From the NCBI RefSeq assembly GCF_901933205.1, contig NC_044600.1, positions 6,734,501 through 6,798,500 on the forward strand: DNA of 64,000 bases, in the 5' to 3' direction. This document shows, piece by piece, positions 13,501-24,279 of the stretch (positions within the stretch are counted from its first letter, which is position 1; each line of letters opens with the position of its first letter). The stretch comes from Camarhynchus parvulus (lineage: Eukaryota > Chordata > Aves > Passeriformes > Thraupidae). A program made the translations under genes and the position numbers. A model generated the notes under the pieces. The model searched no databases. It saw only the letters and a program-made list of their open reading frames with translations, and was not told the DNA's origin.

Positions 13501-16500
13501 GCAGCTCTTCACTCATGAGTTGGGACATCTTCTGCTGATAGCATTTACTCAAGGGCAGAGTCAGCAGACATCCCCACAGCCAATGGACTGGTGGTCATGT
13601 CATAAAGACAACAATTCTGCCAGAGAGAAAAAAGTGGGAAGTGCTTCAGCCCTTTGTGGAGTGACCTTGATGTGCAACTTCCCTCCCACCCCTTTGACCT
13701 CTGCTTTTTGTATCCTGCCTCTGTCCCCTCTCAGACTCCATGGAAAACCTGTGCAGTGACTTTGGGATGTGATCCTGCAGCAGCACCTTCTCCCCTGCCC
13801 TCCTTTCCATGCTTGCTGTAGTTGATGCATCCATGGGGAGAGCTCACAAATGAGTCAGAAATATACAGAAAAATGGGTTTGAGCTGAGCCCAGGCTCTGA
13901 ACAGCCAGGCCACAGCTGCAGTGCCAAGGGCTTGCCTGGGACAGGCTGGAATATCTCACTCTTCCCCGCCCTGAGTTTAGTTAGAATGTTTTACAGGCAG
14001 TTTTCTATCGAGATGTCGGCCGTGCTATCAACCCACCCCTTCCCCTGCACATAATCAAAATATTTTGATAACCAAAAAATGTCAGGCAATACAGCACATT
14101 TTGCAGTAAATAAATACAGCAAATAACTGCAAAGGCAAGGAGGGGAGGACTGGGGAGCTGGTGCTTCTGCTGAAGATTTCCATCTCCAAACAACAAACAT
14201 ATCCTTTAAAATTAATGTTTCAATAAAAAACAGATCTTTTCTACAAAAATAACCTGACTCTAGTGAAAGAAAGGAGGCTGAAGGGAGGGAATGCCATGGT
14301 GCTGGTTCACACCTTGAGAGCAGAGCACAGGCCTGGCACAGCCACGTGTGGGCCCGGCAAGGCCCAGCAAGGCCCAGCCACTCCTCACGCCAGACAAGGA
14401 GCGATTCCATGATCCTCAGCACACAGCAGATCCGTGTGACAAATTGCAATGACAAGGCTGCACTGGCAGCCAGGATGGCAGGCAGGGAAATCTCTGTCCA
14501 GACAGTGTTATGCTCCAGGCACTCTTTGAGCCAAGGCAAGGCGGGAGATGCTGCCAAAACGCCATCGGCATGGCCGCCACACCCATCTTCCACCCTGCAG
14601 AGTGGCTGAGGCGGCTGCGAGCACTGAGGGTGCCCAGGAAGCCAAGGCTGGGACTGTCACACCACACACAGAGCTGGGGGAATTGCAGAATGCCAGGGCT
14701 GGTGCACAAGGGCAGATGAAGGAGACATGGAAAGAAACCAAGCACTAACCCACTGTTCAGTCTGGTCACAAGGGACTGAAAGGCTGCAGAAGTCAGAGCT
14801 CAGGACGGGCAGTCAGGGGCTGGCTAGACACTCCTCCAGAAGCAGCACAATTTATTAGCCCAGTAGCAAAGGAAAGTTTCCAGGCTGGGCAGGATGCTCC
14901 AGCAGTGAGGCGAGTGGGGACTGGGGACTGCCCAAGGCTCTTGCAGCAAAAGGAAAGCAAGGGCAGCATGGCAGCACAGCTCTCAGACCCCAGGGGCTGC
15001 TTTTGAAGAGGTGTTTCTCTTCAGCTGTTTGTCCCCTCCAATGTCACTTGTCCCACCAACAGCCCTCCTCAAAGGACATGTAACCTCCAAGTTTTTTTCT
15101 TTATTCTCCTTGCACTCGCAGAAGCAGATGCAAGCCCAGCATTTGGGCTTGTGCTGGGCAAACAGAATTGGTCTCCTCAAAGAGTTTCCTGCCTTTACCA
15201 CCAGCCTGCAGCACGGAAGGAGTGGCCACAGCTCACCCCTGTGACAGGGAACAGAAGCATCTCAGCAGGCCACATTTCACATGTGTGGTGGGGGATGTTT
15301 ATTTTTTTAACCAGTTCCATGGCTGCCACCTCCGCAAGGGCATCACATTCTGAGTGTCTGACAAGCCCCAGCCTGGCTGGGTGTCTCTATCCTGAGGCAA
15401 GGGAAAACCAGAGGGCCTCAGAGCATCTCCATATTCGCTGGAATGGGACAGAGATGCCACAAGAGCCAGGAGACAGTGACAAACAGGACCCAGGCAGGGC
15501 CCCCACAGGTGTGCCCGTGGGAGGGCAAGCAGCAAACAGCTCTGCTGGGGTATTTTGGGCTTTTTGCTTTCAGCCCCAGTGATCCGTGGGATGCATCTCT
15601 GCTTGGTGGCAGCAACCGTACAGCATCCATGTGCAAAACCTCCCCAGCACACAGAGCCCCTGGCCCTCCCCCCGGTCTCTGTGAGCAGCATTCATTCCTC
15701 ACTCTCGCTGTAGATCCGGCATGCCGAGTCCTTTCTCCTCAAGAGTATTCTCCCTTTACAAAGCAAGATCATAAAGCAGTGACATAATCCAAGCTTGGCA
15801 AACACTTTTGCTGATGTTAAGCCAGTGCCTTTCGTGGTTCTCACTGCAGCTTTGAGGCCATGATATACATGGCGCAACCAGCTGATTAAATGTGCAGGAG
15901 CCTCCCAAGATACCATTTCATCTGAAACGCTGACATTTATATTTGACTTCCAATAAGTGTGGGGTGCTTTTTTTTTTTAATTAGTTCTCACAAGGGTGGG
16001 AGTCAGACACAGCTACACAATGAGGTTCTCCATAGAATAGGTATGATTCAACCAGATGACTCCTGGCCAGACTTCCTAACCCATCTACCTTGCAGTGGAG
16101 CCTCAAAGCCAAATTAATTAGAGGCCACCCACAAGTAGATGTGATTCTGTGTAGGTGCATCTCTTTGCCCATTCATTCCCTACCACATCTGCTGAGATCT
16201 CAACATTCATGCTAAGGGTGAGTGGGAGGGTTCTGGTGCTAAATAAATGACTTGATTAGTTTCATTTTGGCACCAAGACTTAGACAGCCAGTGAGGCCGA
16301 GTAGTAAACAATAGTAATGTGGAAAAAAAGTTAAAAAAAAAAAAGCAGCATATAAGATGCCTCAATGAAGAGGTGTGATTGTTGGCAAAATGTGTCCCAT
16401 TTGAGTTTATGGGATGTACAGAGTCTTTTTATTGGGGATACTTTTTGCTATTAGCGTAATAAAAAAAGGACCAATTGTTTCTGCCATCTGAGAAAACTCT

Positions 16501-17580
16501 TGGTGGACCAGGCAAAAATCCAGGAATAATTAAGAAAATAATAGTGCACACCCAACAAGAAAAACATTATTTGTTTAAAGATGAAGTCTCTCTAGAATAC
16601 TTGGTAGTGATTGTGTTTCTTTCAAAAGAGGGGGAAAAACCCTTCTAAATGAAAAGCATCAGCCATCAGCTCATCTCTGTGATCTCGAGTGGAAAAAGCG
16701 TGGGGCTGTAATCCCCCTCAGTGGTGAGGCTTTTCCGTTTTCATCGCTCTTATCAGCCTTTGCAAGTTGCAAAATAAAAGTGTTTTGCCCCTACATGTTT
16801 CCATCAGAGGATCAGAAGCACTTTACAAAGCAGAATTAATTGAGCTTCACTGCTTCACCTGTGAGAACAGAGCAATTATTTAGCAACAGGGTTTGGGGGT
16901 TTTTTTGCTGTTTGGGGTGGGGGTAGAAATGAAAACTGCAGGAAGAATTCAAACCCACCAGGCCAACAAGAGACTTGGCAGCTTTAACCACTTCCAGTGA
17001 TGAATGTGACAAATCTGCAAGTTTCTGACCACCAGATCTGGGTTGTCCTTTTGGAAAGGAACATTTTGCCTCAGCATCACTTTTCCCAGGCCTCAGCTTG
17101 CCAGGCTCCCCACTGGCACGAATCACCATTCTCCCAAGTTCACATTTAAAAGTCTCTGGAAAGCCGCGTCTCAAAGAGCCCATCCTCCCTGCCAGTGTGT
17201 CGTGGTGCCATCGCACACCCAGGATGTGCCCTGTGGGCTCTGAAATCCTGCTCCCACTGCTCCTGCGTGACTCTGGGCAGGTTATAAGGCTGCACCGGCT
17301 GGATGTGGGAAAGCCTGCAGGTCAGAGAAACTCAGACCGAGAATCAGTGTTTGTGGAGAACTTAGCATCACAGTAATGGGGAAAAAGAGAACGATTTTAA
17401 GTCTCGCTCTGATGTCGTGTGAGTGCATGGACAGAGCCACACTGAATAACAAGACATGAACTTTTACCCAAGCAGGGCTGGGAAAAAGCATCATCCCTTT
17501 TCCGTCTGGGTTATGAGCGGCCATAAACCCCCGACGGAAGAGGCAGCGGAACGAACTGGTTCGCACGAAGGGCGAAGCTG
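7561..17580. other. Intergenic DNA, no gene supported
   Basis: No protein family, tRNA or CR1 copy is recognisable across this 10-kb stretch. Several AT-richer blocks (about 12.8-13.4, 15.7-15.96 and 16.65-16.8 kb) are free of obvious repeats and could be conserved regulatory DNA upstream of the 17.6-kb promoter, but that cannot be judged from one sequence. Open frames on both strands look like chance frames. Confidence 0.55.
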
Positions 17581-17880
17581 AGCGTTCCCACCGCTCCCGC
17601 GCCGCTCTCGTGTTTTACATACATCTGCTTACTCTTTCCCTAATTGAGGTTTCTTCTCTGCACGCGGCTTTCGGCGGCTGCGGGGGCGCGGCGGTGCCGG
17701 TTCACAGCCCCGCACCGCGGGCAGGTGAATCCTCGCCCCGGCGGGCCCCGCAGCCACCGCCGGGCCGTGCCGGGGCCGCGGGCGGTCCCGCCGCACCGCG
17801 CTCCGCTCCCCGCCCCGCGCCGCGCCCAGCCCGGCCCGACCCGCCCCGGCGGGCGGTGCTGCGGCCGCCCCCGCTCCCAG

Positions 17881-17955
17881 CAGCCTTTGCAGCCGCCTAC
17901 AATGAAATTTGCGAAGTTTTTTCGGTTTCGGCGCCATTTTCGAGTGGACTCGGAG
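17881..17955 (+). ncRNA. Putative first exon (3' part) of the miR-15c/16c host RNA
   Basis: The sequence ends in CGGAG|GTGAGG, an excellent splice donor, inside the CpG island. The 5' end (transcription start) is not determined; the listed start is arbitrary within the island. An ATG at 17902 opens an 18-codon frame that ends exactly at the donor. If joined to the exon at 21797, that frame meets a TGA after five more codons, so the transcript would not encode a protein of any size, in line with a microRNA host RNA. The exon call rests on splice signals and position only. RNA evidence would be needed to settle it. Confidence 0.45.
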
Positions 17956-18043
17956 GTGAGGAGGGAGGGCGGGCAGGGCGGCGGGCCGGGGCGCGGCGGG
18001 GGGTGGCCGGCGCCCCCCGTGCCCCGTCCCCGCTGCGGGCGGC

Positions 18044-18076
18044 ACGGCCCGGCCCGGCCCGGCCCGGCCCGGCCCC
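18044..18076. repeat. GGCCC pentanucleotide repeat
   Basis: Six or so consecutive CGGCC/GGCCC units lie in the CpG island. It is a simple GC-only repeat, prone to length change and assembly error. Confidence 0.9.
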
Positions 18077-18551
18077 GCGGGACGGACACGCGGGAAGGGG
18101 CGCGCTGGGGGGCTCGGCGGGACCCCCCCCGCCGCTGCCCCGTGGGCGGGGTCGCGCCGCTCCCCACGGGGCACGGCCGGACACGGGCCCGGCCGAAACG
18201 TTGCGAGGGGGGCGCAAAGAACTTTTTAAAAACCCCCAAACAACCTCCCCCCAAAACTGTTAAAAAACTTTTTTGGTGCTGCGGGGTCGGGAGCGCGGGC
18301 GCACCGGCAGCGCCCCGGGGGAGCCGCCCCGCGCGGCACAAAGGCGGCCCCGGGGGCTCGGGCCGTGCCGCTCGGGCGGTGACAGCGGCGGCACCGGGGG
18401 GCGGCGGGCGGGGCCCCCCCGGGCCGTTGGTGCGGGAGCGGCGCGCGGGGCCGGTTCCCACGTGGGTGCGGGGCGCCCCGACCACCCCCCGGTGCTTTTT
18501 CCTCGCGGTTTTTTTTTTTCCATCCCCCCCACTATTAACAATTTTTAAATC

Positions 18552-18606
18552 TTTTTTTTTTTTTTTTGAGCCGCGCCCGCCCCCCGCAGGTGGGGCTCGG
18601 GGTTGA

Positions 18607-18638
<32 letters not shown>
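18552..18638. repeat. Two T homopolymer runs beside the CpG island
   Basis: A 16-base T run at 18552-18567 and a 22-base T run at 18617-18638 are separated by a short GC-rich segment. A run this long could be the reverse complement of a retroposon tail, but the sequence before it shows no recognisable element. Run lengths in raw sequence may be imprecise. Confidence 0.85.
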
Positions 18639-21600
18639 CCCGTTTCCCTCTTTTTTTAAAGCGAACGCGGGGACCCACGGGCTGCCGGTCTGGCGCAGAG
18701 TCTGCGCGCCCCCGCACGTAGAAAATAGTTTTATACGTTTAAAAAATAATGCTAGTGTAATCAAAGAATAATTCTCAAATATCATTTAAAATATTAAAGA
18801 AAATCCAATTGGCAGCCAGCTTTTGCTTTTTTTTTCTCTTTTCCCCTCGCTAGTTGCTCGCTTTGTACAGGAAATTTGAATATCCTGGCAAGGGCCAGCT
18901 TCCCAGGGCAGGCTCGCAGCTCTCTGGGAGCTGCAGTGATGGAGCAACATGCACAGCGCTGAGACTTCTCCCTCTGTAATTGATCCTACGTACAGTATTT
19001 TTTCCTGTATACGCATCGGGTATATAAAGACAATTTTTTTGAGTTTGGAGAGTGAGTTTTCCAAGGTTAAATCATTAATTGCTCCCCCCAAAAAAACAAA
19101 TTCTGCTTGTGTGTCGTGTGCGTATTAAGTGTAGGTGAGGGACCATCTGCCAAGTTTCATCATCTTCTCTTCTGAAGAAATCCAAAGAGCTCACCAGCAA
19201 CTGTGAAAGTCTGTATTTAGTTAATCGACTTTGGTGGGAAATACAGTAAAACTCAGCTGCTAATGAAGTAAATGTTTATGAAATATAAGAGTGAAGCTTT
19301 AAGTAATGCTTCAAACTTAACTCAAATCTAAAAAGGAAAAAAAAATCCAGTGTGCTTGTTATGTTTTGAATTATTGTTCATCTGACCAAAAAAGAAATTG
19401 ATTTTTTGTTTGGTTTTTTTCCTGTTCTTAACAAATAAACTTTATAGAAATTGGGCTTCCAGATCTGACCCTTGTTGTTTAGAACTGGATGAGATGACAA
19501 TGCTAAAACTTGGAAGTAACAAAAAGCATCATACTTTTCTTCTCCTCAGCAGTGTTGAGAAAAAACTGTGGATCCTGGAATTTTACTGTGGATTTTACTG
19601 GTTTTCTGGAGTGCTGTAAGTTGAAGTCTTGTCCCACAGGCCTTTCTAAGCACCAGTAGCTTCCCTGTCCCACTAACACCCCCTGCCTCTCGTTAAACAC
19701 AGCTGATCCTGCTGGTAACAATGTTGGGCTCGAGTTCCACCGCGAGTGAAGTTAACGAATTCCTTTTTTGCGTTATTTCAATCTGCCCTTTGTAGTTGCA
19801 GTTTGGTTTCGGGTGTTTGGCCCCACCTAGGAGCGTGTCGATGCCGTGTGGTTTAGCACACACGGGGAAGGTGTGCAGGGAAAACCTGCTGGGCTTTATC
19901 CCAACTGTCTGCTGCCTCCCTGGCCCTTTTATGGGCAAATTAGCGAGGAAAAAAAATTAATTTCGATGAAGCGCGTGAGGAGCGACCCGCTCTCACATGG
20001 CTTCGGCAAGAACAGGCAGGAAATTTATTTTCTGCGTTGGTTTTGTGCCCCCGGGAGTGCATCGCGGCTGGGCAGAGCGGCGATGTTGGGTGATGGGGAG
20101 ATGCTGTGGGTGCCGGGCAAATGAAAGTGACTTGGCTGGTGCAGTTCCCTCTGCTCGGGCTCCTTCTCCTCCCGCAGCCCTGCCAGGCAGCTCCTGCGGA
20201 GCCATGTGGTGGCTGTCGATCAAGCACCGGCTCTGATCCCAGCTATTGGCCACATCTGTAAATATTCGGACGTGACTTTTGTTTAAACCTCATTGTTCAA
20301 AAGGAGGCAGCAACGAAAGTGTTGGGATTTTTCAGAGGCAGGCAGATATGAAGTGTTCTGCTGGTGTTACTCACACCCTTATTTTTGTTTTGTCACCGTA
20401 AATTTGCCTCGCTGATGAGTGCCTGGGACCTTCAGCTGTAATGAGATGATTTACTTTAGTCTTTTTGTAAAATAATAAATGCCTTTTTTTTTCAATTGTT
20501 TCAAATGAGAACAATGACTTCAGGATTTGTTTGTGCGTGTCTCCTAGAAAACTGTTGTTTAGCAGAGCTGGAGTTTTTGTTCCTATTTTTTTTCTATATA
20601 TAGGAAATGCTTAATATTTACTTGTCTTTGAGCTCACCTAGCCCTGAAGTGTGTGGGTCAGTAAAGGCTCTGTATGCAAATCTGTCCTGTCATGGGCTCC
20701 TGTATTTATTTCCTTTCCTTTCCCATGGTGCTCCTTCTCACTTTTTTTCCCTTGTCTTTTTTTTTCTGGTTAGTGTCAGTAAGGAGGGATGAGGTTGTAT
20801 TTTAAGGGAATCCAGTATTTCAGAGGGAATTTGTTTTAGTTTTGTGTGTGTGTTTGGGATTGGGGGGGGAAAGTGTTTTTTACTTAATTGCCCAATATAC
20901 TTTGGCAAGCAGAAGTTGCATTGTTTTGTGAATTGCATTAATGGTTTTCTGCATGTTCAAATTCCCCAGTTATTTGGGGGATTTAATTAAACCTCTGTAG
21001 GTGGCTGGCTTACGTAGATGACAGGTAGAAGTTTCTATTTCTAGAAGGAGCTGGTGCACACACTGCAGGCATGGAGCTCTTGGCAGCAGAAGGGCTGTTG
21101 CAGTGCTTTGCATTGAGGCAGAGCTTTTGGGGCAGTTCTTCTCATGTTTGGGGTTACCAGTAAGCAGGACACCCCTGTAGTGGCTGTAGGGAGGTGCTGC
21201 TTGGAAGCTGGAGGTGCTCCTGGGGTGCTGCCTCTGCGTGGCACAGAGAGAGGGCACTTGTGGTGTCACCACAACAGCCTCAACCCCCAGACAGCCTCTG
21301 TGCATCTCATCTCCTGCCATAGGCCTGCTTTATCACCTAAACCAGCATAATTAAGATGGTTCCTTTGCTTCTGGTCTGCCAGGACCTCTGTAGAGGTGTT
21401 CTTGCTGCTTTAGGGAGGAAGGTGCTGGCCCTGCCAAAGCTCAGTGGCTTTCCCACCTGCCCAGAGCTGCCCCTGGTTTTTCTGGCTGCCTCTCCTTGCC
21501 CCACAGCACCTGGGTTATGATTGGTGTGCCTTGGGTGCCACTGCCCAGAGTCACACTGAGCCAAGGGTGCCAGTAGCAGGGGAGGATGGAGGAGGAGGGA

Positions 21601-21796
21601 TGTAGTTACTCTGCTGCATAGTCTGCCTTATCTGGAGCTGTAAACATGATTGATTTTTTTCTTCCCTAATTTTAAAAATACTTGCACCTATCTGTGTGTG
21701 CCTTGAAAGGGGACCTGCCCAACAGCACTGGGCCCCCTCCTGGAGTTTCCTCTCTCTGCCATTGCCTATCAAACCCTTTCTGTTGTTGCTTTGTAG

Positions 21797-21864
21797 CTCC
21801 CAGTGAAGCAGTGATCTGGTTCTCCAGAGAGGCCGTGCAGGACCTGATGTGCCTGTGTTCAGAG
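21797..21864 (+). ncRNA. Putative internal exon of the miR-15c/16c host RNA (68 nt)
   Basis: A 68-nt segment is preceded by a pyrimidine-rich stretch ending in TTTGTAG and followed by CAGAG|GTGAGT, close to both splice consensus sequences. It lies between the CpG island at 17.6-18.5 kb and the microRNA hairpins at 23.7-24.2 kb, on the same strand. One frame is open through it, but I recognise no protein family, and the frame set by the ATG in the upstream exon stops after five codons. I therefore call it a non-coding exon. An exon of an unknown protein-coding gene cannot be excluded. Confidence 0.4.
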
Positions 21865-22897
21865 GTGAGTTGGGAAGGTATGCTCATGTCCCACCTGCTC
21901 CACAATACCTGTAGCACCTCTGGGTCACTGCAGATCCCTCTGACACACATATCCCTTCTTGGGTACTGCAGGTAATACCTAGGAGAGGTTCAGGTGAACT
22001 CAAATTACCCTGCTCAGCTGCCAATTTCTGATGTAAAGTTGAGTTTCCAAAGCACAAACTAAGTTTGAAAGAATCTGAAGTGGAAGATAGGATAATTGAA
22101 ACATGGAACTTTTTATTGCATAAAATATTGATGCTGTCATGTCATAAATGTGCATATTTTCTCAGATATGTATTTCACTGCCTATCCCAAATTCCCAGTT
22201 GCCCAATACTTGGTGTGACTGTTGATTTTCCCTCTGTGCTAGAGGCTGGTGGAGGTGTATTGAACCCTTGCTTGAAAAGTCCTCCTTACTGAAGAGAGCA
22301 CTTGCCCTTGTTGTTGAACTAAAAGTCTGGTTTACATAAATATTTTCTATAAAGATAAAAACATTAATTAAAACATGAACCTCAAGCACTGTCAAAATGG
22401 ATTCTAAAGCTGAACGTGTTTGCTGCTGCTTTCTTCTTTTGGATTCATTTGAAGAGATGAAAGAAATAAGATTGCACAGGTACAGTCAAGTAAAACATTG
22501 TTGCAGAAGTAATTAATGCTAATATTATGTGGGGGGTGTTTTGATTTAGCTCTACAGGCTGAACACTGGGTGCGTGTTTGCTTTGCAGCAAGTAGCAGCT
22601 GCTCGTTGGGGAGTTGGCCCTGGTGCTGTCAGCGTTGAGGACACTGAAGTGGTGAAAATATACTGCTTTTTTGTTGGCAAATACTTGATTTCAAATTTGA
22701 AGTTGCTTGGCATGGGTCACAAGAGCTTTTGAGATTCCTATTTTTAAGTTTGCTAAAGAGGCAGGGACTCGGTGGCGCGTTGGGCTTGAGGGGATGGCAC
22801 AAGAATTCGAGCCCAGGGCGTCATTTCTGACATTGTTCAGGTTTTTTTGTGATGCTGCTTTTTAAGAAAATGAATTGAAGGAAGTTGTCCCATAACT

Positions 22898-22910
22898 GGG
22901 GGGGGGGGGG
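22898..22910. repeat. G homopolymer (13 bases)
   Basis: An uninterrupted run of G on the plus strand follows CATAACT. It could favour local quadruplex formation if RNA or single-stranded DNA copies pair; this is inference only. Confidence 0.85.
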
Positions 22911-23637
22911 AAGGTTGAAAGGAAATACAAAAAATATCAGTCTGTCTGCAGGGCTCCTGTGCAGCCCAGGCAGGCTGGTGTGCAAGTGCCACTGGCAGCT
23001 GCCTTCTGCAGGGCTGCAGCCCCTCCCTGCCCTGGTACAGGCTGGGAATGTGATGAAGTTCCAAAGATCTTTAATTTCTGGTTGTATAAGGCTTGTCCAT
23101 TCACATAATAAATAAGCATCATTTACTCTTTGTAAAAAAAAAGATCCTTATTTTTAAATATCTCAAAAGTCAAATTGAGCTGAATGAAAGTATTTTAAGG
23201 AAAATTTAACAGGTTTCAACTGTTGGAATATGGATTTATTTATCTGAAATGTTAACATTGTGACTTCTGGAAAATCCTTGATGTTCAGCATCACCTAAGA
23301 GGAAAGTGCAAGGTAATATTTCCCCACAGAGCAGTTGGAAGGGCTGGGAAGTTCTGCAGGCTCTTCACAGTAGCAAAAGCAATAGATCCTCTGGATCTGA
23401 AAGTGTATTATTTGCTGGGACCCAGTACTAACTGTGGTTTGGGGGAACAGTTAATTTCTGACCTTGTTTGTGAAACTGGTTTGTTAGCACTGTATAACTG
23501 CTTGTTCTCTTATAGTTACAGACTGTCTGATAGCACCTGTGAAGAAAAAACCCCTGTCCTGTGGTGGTAATGCATGCATGTTAAATGTCTTCATTGTAGA
23601 GTGTTCTTCACTTCTTTACATCATGGTTTAAAAAAAA

Positions 23638-23659
23638 TTATATATATATACATATATTC
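23638..23659. repeat. TA-rich dinucleotide tract
   Basis: A (TA)n tract with one C interruption lies about 40 bp before the miR-15c hairpin. It is a short microsatellite with no assigned function. Confidence 0.8.
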
Positions 23660-23694
23660 AAAATACCATTTGGAATGTCAACATTCAGTGGGCT

Positions 23695-23772
23695 TTGAGG
23701 AGATGTAGCAGCACATCATGGTTTGTAGGGACAAGGAGATACAGACCATTCTGGGCTGCCTCATTACCTCAA
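23695..23772 (+). ncRNA. MIR15C: pre-miR-15c hairpin
   Basis: The 5' arm at 23706-23727 begins TAGCAGCACATCATGGTTTG, which I recognise as the avian miR-15c mature sequence. It differs from miR-15b only at the 3' end and carries the AGCAGCA seed shared by the miR-15/16 family. The 3' arm reads CAGACCATTCTGGGCTGCCT, resembling the miR-15a star arm. It pairs back through GCTGCC opposite AGCAGC, and TTGAGG at 23695-23700 pairs with CCTCAA at 23767-23772 to close the lower stem. The loop is about 13 nt. The mature product would guide Argonaute to 3' UTRs; family targets in vertebrates include G1 cyclins and BCL2. miR-16c follows about 320 bp downstream, so both probably come from one primary transcript. 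Confidence 0.93.
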
Positions 23773-24091
23773 GGATAAGACAAGAAAGTGAGCTTCTGGT
23801 TATCATAGATGTGGAAGCTAACACATTCCCATGTATCTCATTAGCTCAGGTATGTGTTGGTGCTTGGACTGTGTACATCCTTTACATCCCCTGGAGCTCG
23901 TGGGTCTGGCCCTGCAGGCAGGAAGGACTTGCAGCTCCTTTTTGTTCTCCAACATGGGCATGACCACATCCTGTGCTATACCCACCCCTCAGCTATTGCT
24001 CTTTGGGCCTTTCCCTGGCAAAGGATCAGCCAAGGGGCCCTTGCCCTGTGTTTGGGGCAGAGAGGGGGGTCTGCAGGCCGTGGAGAGCTGT

Positions 24092-24176
24092 CAGCAGTGC
24101 TCTAGCAGCACGTAAATACTGGAGTTTGGGATTGCCTGTTGCTCTCCAGTATTGCATTGCTGCTTTAGTGAGGCTG
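24092..24176 (+). ncRNA. MIR16C: pre-miR-16c hairpin
   Basis: The 5' arm at 24103-24124 begins TAGCAGCACGTAAATACTGG and ends GAG, matching avian miR-16c; mammalian miR-16 ends GCG. The opposite arm, from 24144, reads CTCCAGTATTGCATTGCTGC and pairs with the mature strand, with a central mismatch typical of miR-16 hairpins. CAGC near 24092 and GCTG near 24173 extend the lower stem. With miR-15c upstream it forms a two-hairpin cluster, the usual arrangement of this family. Its place just beyond the 3' end of HPRT1, on the opposite strand, is that of mammalian MIR424/MIR503, members of the same seed family, so I infer these are positional counterparts. Confidence 0.95.
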
Positions 24177-24273
24177 GAAATCGGTCCCTGCTGCAGGGCT
24201 CTGGCTCTTGGGGTCCCTCCCTGGCACCCCCACGGTGCTCCCCACCCTGCAGGGGGCTCCTGGCTCCCACCCC

Positions 24274-24279
24274 AATAAA
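24274..24279 (+). terminator. Candidate polyadenylation signal after the miRNA cluster
   Basis: AATAAA occurs about 100 bp after the miR-16c hairpin on the same strand. It could end the host transcript, but the hexamer is common by chance and no supporting downstream element was identified. Another AATAAA occurs near 25474. Confidence 0.2.

Larger units (their letters stand above)
17581..18530 (+). promoter_or_regulatory. CpG island, probable promoter of the miR-15c/16c host transcript
   Basis: About 950 bp of extremely GC- and CpG-rich DNA starts abruptly from ordinary sequence at about 17.58 kb and ends in T-rich runs near 18.5 kb. There is no clear TATA box. The segment TTTCGGCGCCATTTTCG at 17926-17942 resembles an E2F site (TTTCGGCGCC) overlapping a YY1-like GCGCCATTTT. 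A consensus splice donor lies just downstream. The plus-strand direction is inferred from that donor and from the microRNA hairpins about 6 kb downstream. Long frames on both strands inside the island are compositional artefacts. Confidence 0.7.
17956..21796 (+). other. Putative intron 1 of the miRNA host transcript
   Basis: The segment starts with GTGAGG and ends with a pyrimidine-rich tract and TTGTAG. It contains the second half of the CpG island, T homopolymers and otherwise unremarkable sequence. No other gene is seen in it. Confidence 0.4.
21865..23694 (+). other. Probable intron or primary-transcript sequence before the hairpins
   Basis: No coding exon is seen. The stretch contains a 13-base G run at 22898-22910 and a short TA-rich tract just before 23660. 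It is presumably transcribed as part of the primary microRNA transcript. Confidence 0.4.

Noticed and set aside
17610..18785. Long open frames on both strands in the CpG island (up to 381 codons)
   Set aside because: They are low-complexity Pro/Arg/Ala/Gly translations of GC-only DNA that run through homopolymers; no domain or splice logic supports them.
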